Below, piece by piece: positions 60,117 through 64,000 of a DNA stretch of 64,000 bases. Source of the stretch: Oceanobacillus arenosus (lineage in GTDB: Bacteria > Bacillota > Bacilli > Bacillales > Amphibacillaceae); contig NZ_PIOC01000001.1 of assembly GCF_003369575.1 (NCBI RefSeq), positions 310,001 to 374,000 of the forward strand, given 5' to 3'. Under the pieces are notes generated by a model, which saw nothing but the letters and a program-made list of their open reading frames with translations, had not been told where the DNA came from and did no database searches. Every line of letters starts with the position of its first letter. The first letter of the stretch is position 1. The position numbers and the translations under genes were made by a program.

Positions 60117-60773
60117 CTATTCTTTAATTTCAAGTCCCAAGAGCTGTGCAAAACCAACTGCCTGATCTGCTGTGATAACACACCCAGTTACGTTTTCCAA
60201 TGATACTTGGAGCTGGCTGAACATACAGGTTGTTAAGTCAATCCCCTTCAACGAAGTATTTACAAAACTAGCTTCGCTTAACTCACATTGATTAAAACCG
60301 ACCTTCAGAAATTCACAATCATAGAAGTCAGCATTATTTAATGAACATCCTTCAAACTTCACTTGCTTTAACTTCGCAAATCCAAACGAACTTAAATTTG
60401 CCAGACACGCATCAAACACAACATTCCCCAATGAAGCCTCCGTAAGATTAATTCCGAGCATTTTTGAATCCTTAAACACCACCCGATGGATACTTCCCAG
60501 GCTAAAATCCACATTTGACAAATCGCAATGGTCGAAAATTACATCCATTAGTTCAATCTTTTGAAAGGTAACATCTTCAAAAATGACATTTTTAAAAAGC
60601 ACTTCTTCAAAAGCTATCCCTTCAACGTCTTCTCCTGTAATAAAGCAATCTTGGAACACACAACGGTGGTAATATGCCTCAACTTTCGCTTGAAAAATTT
60701 CGGTCGTTAATTCTGAGCTGATTTTCGGCTGCTGAATTTTAAAATTCGTGATGATATGATCACTCTTCTCCAT
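60117..60773 (-). CDS. Pentapeptide-repeat protein, Qnr-sized
   Basis: A 218-residue protein with consecutive pentapeptide repeats (A/C-D/N-L/F-X-X) from ~35 to ~190: FENVIF.., CDLSNVDF, ASLGNVVF, CSLNNADF, CELSEASF. The C-terminal VITADQAVGFAQLLGLEI has the Q-A-x-x-L-A-x-L-L-G pattern of Qnr-like proteins, and 218 residues is the usual Qnr length. Such right-handed beta-helices mimic DNA and can protect gyrase, but many are of unknown role; chromosomal copies in Bacillaceae are not proven resistance genes. Confidence 0.85.
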   Translation of the reverse strand: MEKSDHIITNFKIQQPKISSELTTEIFQAKVEAYYHRCVFQDCFITGEDVEGIAFEEVLFKNVIFEDVTFQKIELMDVIFDHCDLSNVDFSLGSIHRVVFKDSKMLGINLTEASLGNVVFDACLANLSSFGFAKLKQVKFEGCSLNNADFYDCEFLKVGFNQCELSEASFVNTSLKGIDLTTCMFSQLQVSLENVTGCVITADQAVGFAQLLGLEIKE

Positions 60774-60930
60774 TGAAATTGTATTCTCTTTTTGTATTTA
60801 TTAGTATATATGTCTTCTGCTTTAATGTCTGTTTGGAATTGGTGTAATTTAAAATCTTCGTAGAAATAAAAAGGATTTACTCACCTTTTGTAGAATCTAG
60901 TTATAAATACAAATATAGGAGTGAAGTTTA

Positions 60931-61953
60931 TTGTTAAAAAAGTATAGAACAAAACCATATACGGTCTTATGTTATGAGGCATTATATAGGAGACTAAAGG
61001 ACAATTACCGAAACAATAAGGTTCTTAACCAGGAATACCTAAATTATATTACGGGTTATCGCGGAGAACAAACAGTTGATTATAAATTAAGCACTTATCC
61101 ACATAAAAACTTCTACATATATCACGACCTTCGATTAAAGATTAACCACAATTACTTCCAAATTGATACTCTACTTCTCTCCAGCAAATTCATTATCATT
61201 CTTGAAATTAAAAATTGGAGAGGTGAACTAAATTATAATTCTGATTTAAATCATATAACGCAAACTTTTAATAATGTAGAAAAGGGCTATCAAAACCCAA
61301 TTTCACAAGTCCTTTCACATGAAGTGCAACTGAATTCCTGGTTACAAGCCACTTCTGTTTTTGGAATACCTATCGAATCCCTCGTAGTGATTAGCAATCC
61401 CACAACAATTTTGAAAAACAATCAGAACGATCCAACCTTTTATAGTAAAGTAATCTATGCCGATAATTTGATTTCAAAGATTAATGAATTTAATAGTAAA
61501 TACACGAAGAACGTGGTAAACAAGCAAATGTTAAATAAGATAAATGAAGCATTGCTAAAAGGTAATATAGATTATAGACCAGATGTAATCCAACAGTTTA
61601 ATTTGAATGACAATCACTTTATAAGAGGAGTCCAGTGTGATCATTGCGGAAGCTATCCCATGGTTCGAGCATATAAAACTTGGAAATGTAACGAGTGCTT
61701 ATATACAAATCCAACAGCACATGTGAGACCATTACTTGACTATTTTCTACTTCATAAACCTACGATAACCAATAGCGAATGCAGAGCCTATCTTCAATTA
61801 GATTCACTGAAGAACGCATATACCCTTCTAAATTCCATGGACCTCACTTACACTGGAAAAAATAAAGCCAGAAAATATCATGCACCAAAGTTAGCTGATT
61901 TTCCGCAAAATTCGTTCGTCCCAAATAAGAAAAGGGTAAGATTAGATCTGTAA
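60931..61953 (+). CDS. NERD-domain protein with C-terminal zinc ribbon
   Basis: A 340-residue protein. NERD nuclease-related domain at ~40-155 (GYRGEQTVDY, then YHDLRLKINHNYFQIDTLLLSS, the PD-(D/E)xK-like Asp, and ILEIKNWRGEL with E-x-K). A zinc ribbon CDHCG...CNECLYTNP lies at ~235-260, followed by a short helical domain. Predicted nucleic-acid-acting, possibly defence-related. TTG 60931 behind AGGAGTG. Confidence 0.85.
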   Translation: MLKKYRTKPYTVLCYEALYRRLKDNYRNNKVLNQEYLNYITGYRGEQTVDYKLSTYPHKNFYIYHDLRLKINHNYFQIDTLLLSSKFIIILEIKNWRGELNYNSDLNHITQTFNNVEKGYQNPISQVLSHEVQLNSWLQATSVFGIPIESLVVISNPTTILKNNQNDPTFYSKVIYADNLISKINEFNSKYTKNVVNKQMLNKINEALLKGNIDYRPDVIQQFNLNDNHFIRGVQCDHCGSYPMVRAYKTWKCNECLYTNPTAHVRPLLDYFLLHKPTITNSECRAYLQLDSLKNAYTLLNSMDLTYTGKNKARKYHAPKLADFPQNSFVPNKKRVRLDL

Positions 61954-62040
61954 AAGTAAGATGTGCAGACTAATATGGGAGCTGCTAAGAGCTACTCTCG
62001 TATTAGTCTTTAAATATTCAGCTGATGATACTTTTGGGTT

Positions 62041-62370
62041 TGTGGTGATTTCTCTTTCTCCTGCCAATATCCCAGCGCTCATGCTGATTTAACTTTTCTC
62101 CTGCCGATATCCCAGCGCTCATGCTGATATAACTTTTCTCATGCCGATATTCCTGCCCTCATGCTGATATAACTTTTCTCCTGCCGATATTCCCGCACTC
62201 GTGCTGATTTATTTTTTCTCATGACGATATTCCTGCGCTCATGCTGATTTATTTTTTCTCATGCCAATATTCCAGCGCTCGTGCTGATATATTTTTTCTC
62301 ATGACGATATTCCAGCGCTCGTGCTGATATATTCTTTCTCATGCCAATATTCCAGCGCTCGTGCTGATAA
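62041..62370. repeat. Tandem repeat, 40 bp x ~8, same family as 25268-25427
   Basis: Seven full 40-bp units start at 62061 and every 40 bp thereafter, with a partial leading unit from 62041 and a 30-bp final one. Each has CTGCCGATATTCC-AGCGCTC and GTGCTGAT-AT...TTTCTC halves at ~20-bp spacing. Unit-to-unit variation is mainly C/A and T/C changes. The rest of 61954-62427 contains no gene; the mrpG terminator overlaps its end. Confidence 0.9.
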
Positions 62371-62397
62371 TCTTCCACCCTCTACTTTCAAAAACCA

Positions 62398-62432
62398 AAA
62401 AAGGAAAGCAGACTACCCAAAAATAGTCTACT
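62398..62432 (-). terminator. Terminator of the mrp operon
   Basis: AGCAGACTA (62407-62415) and TAGTCTACT (62424-62432) form a stem that includes the mrpG stop codon; on the minus strand a TTTCCTTTTTT tail follows. Confidence 0.75.
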
Positions 62433-62799
62433 TCCCTTCACTTCGTTCTTTTTCATTTAATACATCTGCTAATTCGTCCTCTATCGTTGTATCTGCTAGT
62501 TTTACCTTTGCACGGTATGCGGCGCGGGTGATGAGATGTCCTGCTACAGGTGAAGTGATAAACACGAATATAATTCCTAGTAGGAGGCGCACGCTGACGA
62601 AACCTATCGTTGTTACAAAATAAAGGAAGGCACCTAGAAGTGTTAATAATACTGCTAATGTTGAACTCTTTGTCCCAGCATGGGAGCGTGTGTATATATC
62701 CGGAAAACGAATAATCCCAATCGCACTAATGACAGCCATGATAGCACCTATCAACATGAAGAGTACTGCGATAAACTCAGCTATCGTGCTTACGTTCAA
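62428..62799 (-). CDS. mrpG: Na+/H+ antiporter subunit G
   Basis: A ~123-residue protein with three membrane helices, the MrpG core GIIRFPDIYTRSHAGTKSSTLAV and a polar, acidic C-terminal tail (DELADVLNEKERSEGK). TTG 62799, 8 nt after AGGGG, is preferred; a frame start further upstream has no ribosome site. It overlaps mrpF by 23 nt. Mrp complexes give alkali and Na+ tolerance. Confidence 0.93.
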   Translation of the reverse strand: MNVSTIAEFIAVLFMLIGAIMAVISAIGIIRFPDIYTRSHAGTKSSTLAVLLTLLGAFLYFVTTIGFVSVRLLLGIIFVFITSPVAGHLITRAAYRAKVKLADTTIEDELADVLNEKERSEGK

Positions 62800-63061
62800 T
62801 AATAACACCCCTCTCGATGTATTTAGAGAAAGCAATCGTACTTATAAACGATAATATTGCTAATATAAGAATTACCTCCAGAAACGCCGTCGTGTGAAAT
62901 AATACCGAGATAATTGCAATGGCTGACACAAGGTGAACCCCAATCATATCTAATGCAATGACACGATCTGGTAAGCTTGGACCAATGATAATTCGATAAA
63001 GAGAGATAAGAATCGCAACCCCGAATAATACAAGTGCAGCTGATAGCATGATGTTAATCAT
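62777..63061 (-). CDS. mrpF: Na+/H+ antiporter subunit F
   Basis: A 94-residue protein with three membrane helices and the MrpF motif GPSLPDRVIALDMIGVHLVS. Its start overlaps the mrpE stop (TAATG), and its end overlaps mrpG. Confidence 0.93.
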   Translation of the reverse strand: MINIMLSAALVLFGVAILISLYRIIIGPSLPDRVIALDMIGVHLVSAIAIISVLFHTTAFLEVILILAILSFISTIAFSKYIERGVIIERKHDS

Positions 63062-63543
63062 TACCTTGTCACCTCCATAATTGCCTTTTCGAATTTACTC
63101 AGTGAGCGTAATAACATTTCCTTCGATTCTTCTACATCCATCCCATGAATGTAGAAGGTGTCCCCCTTTGGAGTCACCTCTATGACGACTGAACCAGGCG
63201 TCAAGGTTAGAAGCATTGCGAGTGCAGTAACTTCCACATCACTTTCCAATATCGTTTCATATTTGAATATCCCTGGTTTAATGCGAATTTTTGGGCTTAG
63301 AATATGTTTTAGCACAAGATAACTGGACTGAATTAATTCAGAGATAAAAATCAAGAGTAATTTTAAAAAGGCGTAGAAACGACCTAGATAAAATCGTTCA
63401 CCAAAGAATCGATGCATTAAATAAACAATTCCTATTCCGACAATATATCCTGTGACAAATGTCGTAAACTTGAAGTAATCCTCATCCTGGAACAGCGTCC
63501 ATAAAAAGGCGATAAACAAATTCGTTAAAAACTGAGCTGGCAT
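63061..63543 (-). CDS. mrpE: Na+/H+ antiporter subunit E
   Basis: A 160-residue protein with two to three N-terminal membrane helices and the MrpE end LTLTPGSVVIEVTPKGDTFYIHGMDV on the cytosolic side. It lies 32 nt after mrpD. Confidence 0.93.
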   Translation of the reverse strand: MPAQFLTNLFIAFLWTLFQDEDYFKFTTFVTGYIVGIGIVYLMHRFFGERFYLGRFYAFLKLLLIFISELIQSSYLVLKHILSPKIRIKPGIFKYETILESDVEVTALAMLLTLTPGSVVIEVTPKGDTFYIHGMDVEESKEMLLRSLSKFEKAIMEVTR

Positions 63544-63575
63544 AACATACTCCCTCCCTCATCATATCAATCGGA

Positions 63576-64000
63576 TCACTTATCATACAATACCGCATCA
63601 ATATATACATCTGGATTTATTAAGGTATTTGCCGCATCACTTACATATGGTGCTAATGCTTCTGCACCTAGCCCTAGTGCAATTGTCGCTATTGCAAGCA
63701 ACACACAAGGAATGATCCACCCCTTTTTCATCGGTATTTCATCCTCAAAGCTAATCATCGTTTCTCCCCAGAAGCAATTTAGGAAAATACGAAGTAGTGA
63801 ATAAAGGACGACAATACTAGATATAAAGGCTAGTGCCAGTAATAGATAGGAACCTGTTTCCACTGCACCTTGACCAATTAATACTTTCCCAATAAACCCA
63901 CTCAAAGGCGGAATACCGGAAAGTGAAATCATCACAATAAAGAATATCCATCCGAATAACGGATAATTTCGAATGAGTCCGCTCATTTCATCCATGTTAG
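63576..64000 (-). CDS. mrpD: Na+/H+ antiporter subunit D (5' end outside window)
   Basis: The C-terminal ~141 residues of an MrpD/NuoN-like proton-channel subunit: three to four membrane helices with FFIVMISLSGIPPLSGFIGK, the conserved end-of-channel motif of this family. The reading frame is open to the window edge, so most of the gene lies beyond it. Confidence 0.93.
   Translation of the reverse strand, partial: NMDEMSGLIRNYPLFGWIFFIVMISLSGIPPLSGFIGKVLIGQGAVETGSYLLLALAFISSIVVLYSLLRIFLNCFWGETMISFEDEIPMKKGWIIPCVLLAIATIALGLGAEALAPYVSDAANTLINPDVYIDAVLYDK

Noticed and set aside
62041-62370. Tandem array considered as CRISPR or coding repeat
   Set aside because: 40-bp units are contiguous, without spacers, and 40 is not a multiple of three, so no protein repeat is encoded.

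Overview
The window reads as a low-GC Gram-positive chromosome of the family Bacillaceae (Oceanobacillus/Virgibacillus-like). This is inferred from AGGAGG-type ribosome sites, frequent GTG/TTG starts, a Bacillus-type eps locus with a SinR homologue, class Ib-like nrdEIF, an Mrp antiporter operon and intergenic tandem repeats. No rRNA, tRNA, transposase, phage gene or CRISPR array was seen.

Left part (1-25 kb), mostly housekeeping and transport: a partial DoxX gene; a YtrA-type GntR/ABC exporter operon behind a 30-bp operator palindrome; an EamA transporter; a small XRE regulator/membrane-protein pair with twin operators; a DUF692 (MNIO-like) protein; a flavodoxin-fold reductase; an SH3b-amidase; nrdE-nrdI-nrdF behind two NrdR boxes; a LysR/glutamate dehydrogenase pair; a three-gene ABC importer (pfam04392 type); a stand-alone CTP-synthase-like glutaminase domain; a ParR/ParM-like actin pair with an iteron-bearing leader; and rlmN.

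Central island (25.4-58.8 kb), all on the minus strand and the most interesting part. From right to left it holds an orphan lasso-type precursor with a Gly/His-rich core, a GNAT acyltransferase, a ~23-kb exopolysaccharide operon (epsA, epsB, a leader at the position of the EAR/epsC RNA, epsC, many glycosyltransferases, epsG, galE, epsL, epsM, epsN, a SinR homologue, pyruvyl transferase, ABC flippase), and directly downstream a paeninodin-like lasso peptide cluster with an HPr-kinase-type tailoring kinase: cyclase, precursor, kinase, B1, B2, nucleotidyltransferase, exporter, a cut-down cyclase paralogue and a metallophosphoesterase. A 16-bp dyad close to GTTC-NN-TATA-NN-GAAC, which matches two inverted copies of the SinR site GTTCTYT, lies before epsA (two), between epsB and epsC, before the lasso cyclase (two), before the lasso kinase (two) and before the cyclase paralogue; degenerate copies lie upstream of the orphan precursor. 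My main proposal is that one SinR-type switch, whose repressor is encoded inside the EPS operon, co-controls biofilm matrix and two RiPP systems.

Right part (59-64 kb): an LLM flavin oxidoreductase, a Qnr-sized pentapeptide-repeat protein, a NERD-domain protein, a large tandem-repeat array and the end of an mrp operon (mrpD partial, E, F, G). The 40-bp tandem repeat right of the island is the same family as the array at its left edge and lies in the same orientation, so the island is bracketed by direct repeat arrays.
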